From positions 310,001 through 374,000 of the forward strand of contig NZ_WBIS01000002.1 in the NCBI RefSeq assembly GCF_009749465.1: 64,000 bases of DNA. Direction: 5' to 3'. Shown here in pieces: positions 44,883-53,009 of the stretch; positions within the stretch are counted from its first letter, which is position 1; each line of letters opens with the position of its first letter. A program made the position numbers and the translations under genes. The notes under the pieces are model-generated. The model did not search any database. It was given only the letters and a program-made list of their open reading frames with translations, and was not told the DNA's origin. This DNA is from Agromyces terreus. GTDB lineage: Bacteria; Actinomycetota; Actinomycetes; Actinomycetales; Microbacteriaceae.

Positions 44883-45872
44883 TCAGACGCCTTCGAGTTC
44901 CTCGCCCAGGTCCGTGAGAATGCGCCGAAGGTCTTGAACGGTCGCAAAATCGATGCTGATCTGGCCTTTTCGAGCGCCGAGATTGATCTTCACGCGGGTG
45001 TTCAGTCGATCACCGAGGCGACCGGCAAGATCGTCGAGGAAGTCCTGTCGTTTGCCCGCCGAGGGCTTCGCCTTGGTCGACTTCGCCGGAGCGGCCGATG
45101 TCGCCGCCGCTTCAGCAGCGCGAACGGACAGCTCTTCGTTGATGATCTTGTCGGCGAAGCGCTGCATCACTTCGCTGTCACCGCCGGTCGCGAGAATCGC
45201 CCGCGCGTGACCCGCGCTGAGGACGCCGGCGGCGACTCGGATCTGCACCGGTTCGGGGAGCTTCAGGAGGCGAAGGGTGTTCGAGATCTGCGGGCGCGAT
45301 CGCCCGATACGGGCGGCCAGCTCCTCTTGGGTGATGCCGAAATCGGAGAGGAGCTGTTGGTAGGCCGACGCCTCTTCGAGCGCGTTGAGCTGCGAGCGGT
45401 GCAGGTTCTCGAGCAGCGCATCGCGAAGCATGTCCTCATTGGCCGTGTCCTTGACGACCGCCGGGATCGAATCGAGTCCGGCCTCCTTCGTCGCACGCAG
45501 TCGGCGCTCGCCCATGACGAGCTCGTACTTGCCGATCTGGTCGGGGTGCGGGCGTACGACGATGGGTTGCAGCACGCCGAACTCGCGCACACTGTGCACG
45601 AGTTCCGCGAGGTCTTCGGGGTCGAAGACATGTCGGGGCTGCACGGCGTTCGGCACGATGTCGTGTGGATTCAGCCGCGCGAGACGCGCACCGGGCACGG
45701 CGATCAGGGTTTCGGTGCCGGCGGCTTCCTCGACCACGGACGCTGAAGCGACGGGTTTCGCGTCAGCGTCGGGGAAGAAGACGTCGACCGGGCGATTGGC
45801 CCTGCCTGCATCGTCACCCTGAGGGATCAACGCCCCGATTCCGCGTCCGAGTCCCGTGCGCTTCGTCGCCAT
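44883..45872 (-). CDS. parB: chromosome partitioning protein ParB
   Basis: ParB (329 residues) is the CTP-dependent clamp that loads at parS and spreads to organise origin segregation. The start MATKRTGLGRGIGALIP is the ParA-interacting peptide. The CTP motif ELVMGERRLRATKEAG is intact. The HTH ITQEELAARIGRSRPQISN recognises parS, and the C-terminal dimer domain follows a Lys/Ala-rich linker. The start overlaps the parA stop by one base (TGATG). Six parS sites lie upstream. Confidence 0.97.
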   Translation of the reverse strand: MATKRTGLGRGIGALIPQGDDAGRANRPVDVFFPDADAKPVASASVVEEAAGTETLIAVPGARLARLNPHDIVPNAVQPRHVFDPEDLAELVHSVREFGVLQPIVVRPHPDQIGKYELVMGERRLRATKEAGLDSIPAVVKDTANEDMLRDALLENLHRSQLNALEEASAYQQLLSDFGITQEELAARIGRSRPQISNTLRLLKLPEPVQIRVAAGVLSAGHARAILATGGDSEVMQRFADKIINEELSVRAAEAAATSAAPAKSTKAKPSAGKRQDFLDDLAGRLGDRLNTRVKINLGARKGQISIDFATVQDLRRILTDLGEELEGV

Positions 45873-47902
45873 CAGTTGCCTTCCTTCTGTGCCGCGGCAG
45901 CGGCCCGCTGCGCGATCTCTGCAGCCGCTTCGCGATAGGAGAGCGAGCCCGATGATGAGTAGTCGTAGCTGATGACGCTCTGCCCGTAGCTCGGCGCTTC
46001 GGAGACCCGCACGGAGCGGGGGATGATCGTCTCGAGCGTCTGGGCGGGGAAGTGATCGCGCACCTCTTGGGCGACCTGCTGCGCGAGGTTGGTGCGAGAG
46101 TCGTACATCGTGAGCAGGATCGTCGAGAGACGAAGCTCGGAGTTGAGATGCTTCTCGATCAGCTCGATATTGCTGAGCAGTTGCGAGAGCCCCTCGAGCG
46201 CGTAGTACTCGCACTGGATGGGGATGAGTACTTCACGGGCCGCGACGAACGCATTGATGGTCAGCAGGCCGAGCGACGGCGGGCAGTCGATGAACACGTA
46301 GTCGTACGGTCGATCCATCGAGGCGAGGTGCTTGTCGATCGCGCGGCGGAGTCGCTGTTCGCGCGCGACGAGGGACACGAGCTCGATCTCGGCGCCGGCG
46401 AGATGGATCGTGGCCGGCACGCAATCGAGTCGCTCGTGCTCGGTCGACGGACGGACGACGGCGGCGAGCTCGAGGTCGGCGACGAGTACCTCGTAGACGC
46501 TCTGCTGGTCCGACCGGTGATCGACGCCGAGTGCCGTCGACGCGTTGCCCTGAGGGTCGAGGTCGACGACCAGGACGTGTGCGCCGGAGCGGGCGAGCGC
46601 CGCGGCGAGATTGACCGCGGTGGTCGTCTTGCCGACTCCGCCCTTCTGATTCGAGATGGTGAAGACACGAGTCTGTACCGGCAGCGGGAGGACCGCGGTC
46701 TCGAGTGCGATGCGGCGACGCGTCTCGTCGGCAATTTGATCGGCCAGGGGAGTTCCTCCGTATTCGGGCTCCGTTTCACGTGAAACGGGTGGTGCAGTTG
46801 CGATGTCCGCGTCGGCGGACGGCTCGTATTCAACGGGATCTGCCGACTCGCTGGAGCCGGCCCCCTGGTCTTGGGCTGATGCTTCGATCGGTCGGTCGGC
46901 CTCCGCCATGCCGTCCGTCGAAGCAGCGTCCTCGACGGGTTCGGCCTCGACGGGTTCGGGTGCCATGTCGACGACCGCGGGGGAGCCGGACGTTTCACGT
47001 GAAACATCGCTAACGTCGACTGCCTCGTCGGGGTCGAGTACGTCTGGAGCTTGCGGGTCTGGAGCTTGCGCGGTCGGAGCTTGGGGGTCAGAATCTTGCG
47101 CGGTCGGAGCCGCCGTGATGTCGGCCGCGCCGAGTTCTGAATCCCCGGTCGCCTGGTGGGTTGTTGCATCGGCAACCGCGGAAGCATCCGGCGTGGGCGA
47201 GTCCATGTCTTCGCGGCCGTCCGACGGTGCCGGAACCTCGTGTGCAGCGGGTCGGGGGAGAGGAGCCGCCGGAGTCGACGGAGTCTCCGTGGCGACCTTC
47301 GCCGATTGCAGCGAACTCACCGTGTCGACTGCTGCGTCCCCGACGATCTCGCGAATGATGTCTTCAAGCAGGCGATCGGGCTGCGCTGTCGAATGCGCCG
47401 TTCTTGCGGGCACCGCTGGCCCATCGAAGTCGGAGAGCGCCGCGGCCGTAGCTGCATCCCAGTCGTAGTTCGACGAGCCCGTGCGTGTCTGCTGGCTCGA
47501 CTCGCCCAACTGACTTGGCGAAGCTTCACGTGCGGACGCCGATGCGTTCTGGCGGTCGTCGGCGCTTGGGTTTGCCTCGCCTGCCGAGTTCACGGGTGCC
47601 TCAACCTGATCGCCCGCGAGTGGGGAGAGCTTTCGCTCCGCGAAGGCGCTCGGACGGAGCATCGGCTCGACCGAATTCGGGACAGCCGCTCCATGCGCCC
47701 CGGTTGTGTCATCCACGTTGCGAACGCCCACCTCGTCTTCGTGCGTCACATCGGGCGCCAGAGAGACTGATGGCGGCTCGACGAGAGCTTCGACTGATGG
47801 CACGGGGGGTTCTGACTTCACTTCAACTGCGGGGGCCGGGGGCGGGGGGGCCGGCTGCGGTCGACGGCGATGGAACCATCCGCGACCTCCGCCCTGCGCC
47901 AT
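45872..47902 (-). CDS. parA: chromosome partitioning ATPase ParA with long N-terminal extension
   Basis: The C-terminal ~270 residues are a standard ParA/Soj ATPase: deviant Walker A QKGGVGKTT, VVDLDPQGNASTALG and FIDCPPSLGLLTINA. Before it lies a ~405-residue extension with little predicted structure, rich in Ala, Asp, Glu, Pro and Ser, including repeats of the DPQAPTAQAP type. The full-length start is supported by GGAG eight bases before ATG 47902 and an unbroken frame. Two parS sites lie in the extension and are translated as VSRET (about residues 300 and 373). Most ParA proteins lack such a region. Role in origin segregation with ParB. Confidence 0.9.
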   Translation of the reverse strand: MAQGGGRGWFHRRRPQPAPPPPAPAVEVKSEPPVPSVEALVEPPSVSLAPDVTHEDEVGVRNVDDTTGAHGAAVPNSVEPMLRPSAFAERKLSPLAGDQVEAPVNSAGEANPSADDRQNASASAREASPSQLGESSQQTRTGSSNYDWDAATAAALSDFDGPAVPARTAHSTAQPDRLLEDIIREIVGDAAVDTVSSLQSAKVATETPSTPAAPLPRPAAHEVPAPSDGREDMDSPTPDASAVADATTHQATGDSELGAADITAAPTAQDSDPQAPTAQAPDPQAPDVLDPDEAVDVSDVSRETSGSPAVVDMAPEPVEAEPVEDAASTDGMAEADRPIEASAQDQGAGSSESADPVEYEPSADADIATAPPVSRETEPEYGGTPLADQIADETRRRIALETAVLPLPVQTRVFTISNQKGGVGKTTTAVNLAAALARSGAHVLVVDLDPQGNASTALGVDHRSDQQSVYEVLVADLELAAVVRPSTEHERLDCVPATIHLAGAEIELVSLVAREQRLRRAIDKHLASMDRPYDYVFIDCPPSLGLLTINAFVAAREVLIPIQCEYYALEGLSQLLSNIELIEKHLNSELRLSTILLTMYDSRTNLAQQVAQEVRDHFPAQTLETIIPRSVRVSEAPSYGQSVISYDYSSSGSLSYREAAAEIAQRAAAAAQKEGN
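46773..46786. other. parS site 1 (inside parA)
   Basis: GTTTCACGTGAAAC, a perfect ParB-binding palindrome. It is read in the parA frame as VSRET. Confidence 0.95.
46992..47005. other. parS site 2 (inside parA)
   Basis: Same 14-bp palindrome as site 1, again in the frame that gives VSRET in the ParA extension. Confidence 0.95.
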
Positions 47903-48101
47903 GCCGAATTCTCCAAACCTGATCCGTCATTCCCCACGATCTGGTGCCCACCAAACCGGCGCAGTTCTCCGAACCGCGCCAGACACCCAAGCCTAACCGC
48001 CACCGCTGACGTGCGCAGACGAAGTTCACCGAGAGCGCATGCGATTCCGCGAGACGTGTTCGCGGCCGGGGCGGAATCGCTGTGGCCGAATGATCGACGC
48101 C

Positions 48102-48115
48102 GTTTCACGTGAAAC
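48102..48115. other. parS site 3
   Basis: Perfect GTTTCACGTGAAAC, intergenic, about 200 bp upstream of the parA start. Confidence 0.95.
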
Positions 48116-48160
48116 GGCGCCCCGCGAGAACACGGCTCATCATCGGCGATGCCTGCGCAT

Positions 48161-48174
48161 GTTTCACGTGAAAC
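48161..48174. other. parS site 4
   Basis: Perfect GTTTCACGTGAAAC, 46 bp after site 3. This is the closest pair in the cluster. Confidence 0.95.
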
Positions 48175-48370
48175 GCCTCACGTAGAGGCTCAGGCTGCGG
48201 TGCGGCGAGTTGCGGTGCGTTGCCCGGACAGTGCGTTGCCCGGACATTGGCTCAGAGGTCAACACTCCCGTCACCTCAGCAGACCGCGATCAGATGCCCA
48301 CTTCAATGACGGAATCCCGCGCCATGCACCGCAAGCGATCGCGGTAGGCGGGGGAAGAGAGATCCCTAGC

Positions 48371-48423
48371 GTCCTGGCGTCCTGGCGTCCTGGCGTCCTG
48401 GCGTCCTGGCGTCCTGGCGTCCT
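48371..48423. repeat. 8-bp tandem repeat (GTCCTGGC)
   Basis: Six full copies plus five bases of a seventh, all identical, in the gene-free region. The unit length is not a multiple of three, in keeping with its non-coding setting. Copy number is likely to vary between strains. Confidence 0.95.
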
Positions 48424-49180
48424 AGTGTGCTCGTCGGATCGCGGCATCCACGCATCGCGTTCCGTGTCGTGTTGATTCCGTGATTCGCGGCTTCTGTTGC
48501 ACAGGGGCTTCCACGATTCGGCGGTTCCATGATTCGCCGGTCCCGTCAGTCAGTGGACCCCTTCTGTCCGCCTGACTGCGGCGGCAATATCCGGCAGGCG
48601 CACCACTCACCTTCATTCGGCCCCACCCAATCTGTGCGAAACCGCGCAGCCGTCAGCCAGTCCTCTGATTGCCAGGCCCAGTCAACGAGGCCCAGTCGAT
48701 GCCGAGACCACCTCGACCGATCACCGCGAAGAAACGAACCGACGGACGCGCACTGTTGAGCGACCGGGGGACTGGTTGGAGTGCTCTGCGCCGCATCTCG
48801 GCACCGGTCCAGATGCGCGCTCGCTTCCACCTCTCTTCTGCCGTTCGTACGCGACTCTCGTGTCGGGTGCCAACCGCATACTCGCGCTTCCGAGTCGCAC
48901 GCGGCTGCGGGTCGCGCTCGTCCGCCTCGCAGTCAACTGATCGGCGTTCGCGCACGCACGGCGGCTCCTTCGCCCGGCGTGGCGCCTCGCCTCGTGTGTT
49001 GCGCACACGTCGCGGGCCGCGCCCAAATCGTTCCACTCCCGCGACGGAGTTCAACGCGCAAGCTCGACCGCCGCCGGGGCATGTCGCTGCCTCCAGTCAC
49101 GGTCAGCGCGGCGAGCCGCGGCACGGCACGGCACGGCTAGGCGCGGCGCGGCAGCATCTCGAACGCCGACTTGTTGGCGT

Positions 49181-49194
49181 GTTTCACGTGAAAC
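49181..49194. other. parS site 5
   Basis: Perfect GTTTCACGTGAAAC about 310 bp past the rsmG stop. Confidence 0.95.
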
Positions 49195-49386
49195 ATCTGA
49201 AGCGCACTGCGTGGTTCGAGAGAAGAAGGGGATCCGAACCGCATCAGCCACAGGTCATCAGAACCAACAAGCACCGACGAAGGGGAGTGGCACAAGCGTC
49301 AAGGAGCAGGTGCCAACTCCCGTGTCACACACGAACACACCCAGACAGTCAACGGGCAGCCCGCAGCAACGTACCTCGGTACCGCC

Positions 49387-49453
49387 AGCTCGCTCAGCGC
49401 GAGCAGCTCCTCAGCGAGAGCAGCTGCTCAGCGCGAGCAACTCCTCCGCGCGC
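49387..49453. repeat. 17-18-bp degenerate tandem repeats
   Basis: Units 49387-49404, 49405-49421, 49422-49438 and a partial fourth follow the form AGCTCCTCAGCGCGAGC. Each contains short inverted parts (GCTC...GAGC), so hairpins are possible. They lie 50-120 bp downstream of rsmG. Confidence 0.75.
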
Positions 49454-49505
49454 CCAACGCCTCAATGCGCGAGCCCGTCAGCGCGCCAGCACGCGCCAGC
49501 ACACG

Positions 49506-50141
49506 TCAGCGTGCGTCGACTGTGGCGCGGAAGACCCTGGTCGGCTCGGTACCCAGGTCTTCGCCGAGTACGAGCACCTCGGGGTCGGACACCAGATACT
49601 TGCGGAACACCTTCTGCGCGGCCCCGATCTCTCCGTCGACGCCGGCGCCCTTCATCAGCACCAGCTCTCCGCCCGGCTTCAAGAGGGGAGCGGTCACCGG
49701 AATGAGGGTGCGCAGCGCGCTCACGGCGCGAGCGGTGACCTGGTCGAACTGCCGCTTGAACGCAGAATCCTCGGCGCGAGCGCGCTCGACCAGCACGTTG
49801 CCGAGATCGAGCTCGCGCACCTGGCGTTCGAGCCAGTCGACACGGCGCTCCATCGGCTCGATGAGGGTGAACTGCACGTCGGGTCGGATGATCGCCAGCA
49901 CCAGGCCGGGGAGCCCCGCGCCGGAACCGACATCCGCCACCGAGCCCGGACGAAGCAGCGACGCCACGAGGCCGGAGTTCACGATGTGGCGGGTCCAGAG
50001 TCGGGGGAGTTCGAGCGGGCCGATCAGACCGAGCTCCTCGCCGTGTCGGGCGAGTGCCGCGGTGAAGGCGCGTCCGACTTCGAGGTGCTCGCCGAATACC
50101 GCCGAGGCGACGGCGGGTTCGGTCTCGAGTTCTTCGCTCAT
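49506..50141 (-). CDS. rsmG: 16S rRNA (guanine527-N7)-methyltransferase RsmG
   Basis: RsmG/GidB (211 residues) methylates G527 of 16S rRNA with SAM. The SAM-binding motif VADVGSGAGLPGLVLAI, the LIEPMERRVDWLE loop and VTARAVSALRTL fit the family. Loss of this enzyme is known to give low-level streptomycin resistance. A parS site ends one base before the start codon, and no normal ribosome site is seen there. It sits between the parS region and jag, in the conserved order. Confidence 0.95.
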   Translation of the reverse strand: MSEELETEPAVASAVFGEHLEVGRAFTAALARHGEELGLIGPLELPRLWTRHIVNSGLVASLLRPGSVADVGSGAGLPGLVLAIIRPDVQFTLIEPMERRVDWLERQVRELDLGNVLVERARAEDSAFKRQFDQVTARAVSALRTLIPVTAPLLKPGGELVLMKGAGVDGEIGAAQKVFRKYLVSDPEVLVLGEDLGTEPTRVFRATVDAR

Positions 50142-50142
50142 C

Positions 50143-50156
50143 GTTTCACGTGAAAC
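50143..50156. other. parS site 6 (jag-rsmG gap)
   Basis: Perfect GTTTCACGTGAAAC in the 22-bp gap between jag and rsmG, touching the rsmG start codon region. Confidence 0.95.
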
Positions 50157-50163
50157 GGCTCGA

Positions 50164-50661
50164 TCACGCGGAGCGCGTGATGACCGTGTGACGGTCGGCG
50201 CCCTCGCCTCGGGACGCCGAGTGGAACCCGCGTTCGCTCACGAGGTCGTGCACCAGCTTGCGCTCGTACGACGACATCGGGGGGAGCGAGGCCTCGGCTG
50301 CGCCACCCTCGATGCGCTCGACCGCACGCGAGACGAGACCGGCGAGTTCATCGCGTCGGGCATCGCGCGAGCCGCCGATGTCGAGGATCAGACGCGAGAA
50401 GGCGCTGGTCTTCGTCTGCACGGCGAGACGCGCGAGCTCCTGCAGCGCGTTGACGGTGTCGGGCTTGGAGAGCAGGTTGAGGTTGGCGCCGTCGCCCGCA
50501 TTCACCGACACGTACGCGCGACCGTTGCGTGCATCGATGTCGATGTCGCCGTCGAGATCGCAGATGTCGAGGAGCTCCTCGATGTAGTCGGCGGCGATGT
50601 CGCCCTCTTCTTCGAGCTGCGACACGGTGCGCTCGTCATTCAGGTTCTGAACGTCGGTCAT
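50164..50661 (-). CDS. jag: KH/R3H RNA-binding protein Jag (KhpB)
   Basis: A 165-residue RNA-binding protein with an acidic N-terminus, a KH domain (about 25-90) and a C-terminal R3H domain (SSYERKLVHDLVSERGFHSASRGEG). The Jag-N domain of Firmicutes is absent. Homologues help regulate cell division and elongation. It starts two bases after the yidC stop in the rpmH-rnpA-yidD-yidC-jag block. Confidence 0.92.
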   Translation of the reverse strand: MTDVQNLNDERTVSQLEEEGDIAADYIEELLDICDLDGDIDIDARNGRAYVSVNAGDGANLNLLSKPDTVNALQELARLAVQTKTSAFSRLILDIGGSRDARRDELAGLVSRAVERIEGGAAEASLPPMSSYERKLVHDLVSERGFHSASRGEGADRHTVITRSA

Positions 50662-50663
50662 GG

Positions 50664-51617
50664 TTACTTTCCACCCTGCTTCTTCGCGCGATTCTTACCG
50701 ACCGGCTGCTGGCGCTGCGTCGTCTTCTTCTCTTCCACGACCACGGTCGTGGCGTCCTTCTCTTCGATCACGAGCTTGCCCTTCTTGGCGAGCCGGGCCT
50801 CGCGCGCCTTGGCCGCGTCACTGCCCGGCGTGGGCATGTTGCGGATGACGAGGAACTGCTGGCCCATGGTCCAGAAGTTCGAGACGAGCCAGTAGAACAT
50901 GACGCCGATGGGGAAGGCGACACCCGAGAAGGCGAACACGAGCGGGAGCAGGTAGAGCATGATGCGCTGCTGGCGGAACATCGGGCTCGCCTTGGTCTCG
51001 GGCGACATGTTCTTGGAGACGATCTGGAGCTGCGTGATGAACTGCGACGCCGTCATCAGCACGATCATCGTCGCGGCAATGACCATGACCTGCCAGGGGT
51101 ACTCGCCGTTCATCGCGCCGATGAACGTGCCCTTGAGCGGAGCGCCGAGGAACTCGGCGTTGGCGAACGAGTTCGCGAGGTCCTGCGTGAAGACGCCGAC
51201 ACCGGCCTTGTCGTGCTGCGCGTCGTTGAGCACCGAGAACAGGCCGAAGAAGATCGGCATCTGCAGCAGCAGGGGGAGGCACGACGAGAGCGGGTTGGTC
51301 CCCGTCTTCTTGTAGAGCTCCATCGTCTCGCGCGACATCGCCTCGCGCGAGAACTGGTCCTTCTTGCCCTTGTACTTCTCCTGGATCTTCTTCAGCTGCG
51401 GCGCCACCTCGAGCATGCGGCGCTGGCTCTTGATCTGGCGCACGAAGATCGGGATGAGCGCGGCACGGACCACGATGACGAGGCCCACGATCGAGAGGAT
51501 CCAGGTGAGGCCGGCGTCGGGGTCGAGCCCCACGAACGTCCAGAGTGAGTGGAAGGCGACGAGGATCAGCTCGATGACCCATTTGATGGGCCAGAGGACC
51601 AGGCTGATGATATCCAT
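50664..51617 (-). CDS. yidC: membrane protein insertase YidC
   Basis: YidC (317 residues) inserts proteins into the membrane alone or with SecYEG. It has the five core helices without the large periplasmic domain of Gram-negatives: PIKWVIELILVAFHSLW, then FVRQIKSQRRMLEVAPQLKKIQ (cytoplasmic hairpin), GLFSVLNDAQHDKAGV and the last helix pair. The hydrophilic-groove arginine is present in IFVRQIKSQRR. A basic tail ends the protein. It is the usual neighbour of yidD and jag. Confidence 0.95.
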   Translation of the reverse strand: MDIISLVLWPIKWVIELILVAFHSLWTFVGLDPDAGLTWILSIVGLVIVVRAALIPIFVRQIKSQRRMLEVAPQLKKIQEKYKGKKDQFSREAMSRETMELYKKTGTNPLSSCLPLLLQMPIFFGLFSVLNDAQHDKAGVGVFTQDLANSFANAEFLGAPLKGTFIGAMNGEYPWQVMVIAATMIVLMTASQFITQLQIVSKNMSPETKASPMFRQQRIMLYLLPLVFAFSGVAFPIGVMFYWLVSNFWTMGQQFLVIRNMPTPGSDAAKAREARLAKKGKLVIEEKDATTVVVEEKKTTQRQQPVGKNRAKKQGGK

Positions 51618-51626
51618 TGCGGCGGA

Positions 51627-52058
51627 TCAGTCCTTTCGGGACATGGTGGGGGCTGAGGCATCCGCCGTCGTCAGGACTTCGGATGCCGCGTCGCATCCGT
51701 CGTGCGACGCGTGGGCGTTGCGGTCGAGGGGCCGGTCGAGGCCGGCGGGGGAGGGCGCCCATGCGCGGGGCAGGACCCATCCGAAGGGCGTGGTCGCATA
51801 CCGGGTGTGGGCGGCGGGTCGCACGTCGTCGATGCCGCCGGCGGTCCACGGGTTGCAGCGCAGGATGCGCCAGGCGGTCAGGGCGCTGCCGACGAAGAGG
51901 CCGCGCTGCTGCACGGAGCCGAGCCCGTAGGCCGAGCAAGAGGGGTAGTACCGGCAGACGTCGCCGTAGAGCGGCGAGATCACCGCGCGGTAGCCGCGGA
52001 TCAGGAGGACTCCGAGGTTGCGCGGGATGAGGACGATGAAGAGGAGCGCGTCACGCAC
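51627..52058 (-). CDS. yidD: membrane protein insertion factor YidD
   Basis: A 143-residue YidD protein, with the hallmark YRAVISPLYGDVCRYYPSCSAYGLGS and ILRCNPWTAGGIDDV. It helps YidC insert membrane proteins. The ~45-residue C-terminal tail is longer than usual and looks disordered. I chose GTG 52058 (GAGG six bases upstream, giving MRDALLFIVLIPRN) over ATG 52070, which has no ribosome site. It overlaps the rnpA stop. Confidence 0.92.
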   Translation of the reverse strand: MRDALLFIVLIPRNLGVLLIRGYRAVISPLYGDVCRYYPSCSAYGLGSVQQRGLFVGSALTAWRILRCNPWTAGGIDDVRPAAHTRYATTPFGWVLPRAWAPSPAGLDRPLDRNAHASHDGCDAASEVLTTADASAPTMSRKD

Positions 52059-52428
52059 GGGACACCTCATCGGACCGGGTGGGCGGTGGCGTCGTCACAC
52101 CGCGTCGGGCGAGCGCCCGGAGCACCTCGGTCCGGAGATCGCTCCACGAGGCATCCGCCGCTCCGGGCAGCGCCCGGACGACGACGTCGACGTCGCTCGC
52201 GCCGGCGAGCACGACTTCGTGGGTCACGGCCTTGAGCCGACGGCGGACGCGATTGCGTCGCACCGCCGACCCGACCTTCTTCGAGACGATGAAACCGAAT
52301 CGTGCGTCGCCGAAGGAATCGCGGGCCCGCACATAACTCACCGTGTGGGGCGTCGCCACCTTCGCACCACGACGCACGACGACTCGGTAGTCGTCAGCAC
52401 TCGTGATGCGATTCGCCTTGGCGAGCAC
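52051..52428 (-). CDS. rnpA: ribonuclease P protein component
   Basis: RnpA (125 residues) assists RNase P RNA in trimming tRNA 5' ends. The start GTG 52428 gives MLAKANRITSADDYR, the usual beginning; the RNR motif is RRNRVRRRLKAVTHE. A longer open frame upstream overlaps rpmH and is not used. It lies seven bases after the rpmH stop. Confidence 0.94.
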   Translation of the reverse strand: MLAKANRITSADDYRVVVRRGAKVATPHTVSYVRARDSFGDARFGFIVSKKVGSAVRRNRVRRRLKAVTHEVVLAGASDVDVVVRALPGAADASWSDLRTEVLRALARRGVTTPPPTRSDEVSRA

Positions 52429-52435
52429 CGAACGA

Positions 52436-52573
52436 CTATGCGGAGAGTTCAGTGCGACCCTTGGCGCGGCGTGCCGAAAGGATGGCACGGCCGGCGCGGG
52501 TGCGCATGCGAAGGCGGAAGCCGTGCTTCTTGGCACGACGACGGTTGTTCGGCTGGAACGTACGCTTGCTCAT
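52436..52573 (-). CDS. rpmH: 50S ribosomal protein L34
   Basis: A 45-residue ribosomal protein translated from ATG 52573: begins [19 protein letters not shown] and ends KGRTELSA, the complete L34 sequence. It is first gene of the leftward rpmH-rnpA-yidD-yidC-jag block and divergent from dnaA. Confidence 0.97.
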   Translation of the reverse strand: MSKRTFQPNNRRRAKKHGFRLRMRTRAGRAILSARRAKGRTELSA

Positions 52574-53009
52574 TCTTCTTCTCCGGCTATCGGATCTCCG
52601 CGCCTCACCGACATCGGCGGGGCCGATTCATGCGGAGACGGGAAAACTGGGTGCCCAAACGGGCTGGGGTCAACTGATTAAAACTACGGCCTCGAGCCCT
52701 CGGGGTCAAACCAGGAGCCCATCGAGTCGACGTAGCGCAAAAGGGAGAGTATCTCCCGTACCTCGGGAAAGCCTGTGGAAAGACACGCCGAACGACATGA
52801 ATCCCGAACGGGGCATTTGTTCGCAGGCCGCTCATTCGCTACCGTTTGAGACCAGTTATCCCCAGCCTTGAGCGCGGAATCATGCGGTTCGCCCAGAATC
52901 TGCCCACAACCAGTGGATAACACTGTGAATACTTCATCTCGTGCCGCTTGCTCCGTCGATCGGGGGATCCGACGAGTGGCCGACGAGAGCACCGAGAATG
53001 CGGGGAACG
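52574..53009. promoter_or_regulatory. rpmH-dnaA intergenic region with DnaA-like boxes
   Basis: A 436-bp gap with the promoters of rpmH and dnaA. DnaA-like boxes: TTATCCCCA (52856-52864), AGTGGATAA (52912-52920) and a weaker TGTGGAAAG near 52774. These could let DnaA control its own gene or form part of a bipartite origin. Confidence 0.6.

Larger units (their letters stand above)
47903..49505. other. gene-free centromere-like region
   Basis: About 1.6 kb between parA and rsmG with no credible gene on either strand; the open frames are low-complexity and unmatched. It contains three parS sites, an 8-bp microsatellite, GGCAC repeats (about 49119-49136) and 17-bp repeats near its right end. It is less GC-rich than the coding regions. 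It probably serves as the ParB loading and spreading zone, and also holds the parA promoter. Confidence 0.7.

Noticed and set aside
48371-48423. possible CRISPR array
   Set aside because: Units are only 8 bp and directly adjacent, with no spacers and no cas genes nearby.
48669-50153. 494-codon plus-strand open frame in the parA-rsmG gap
   Set aside because: It runs antisense through all of rsmG, has Arg/Ser/Ala-rich non-family sequence and crosses repeats and a parS site.
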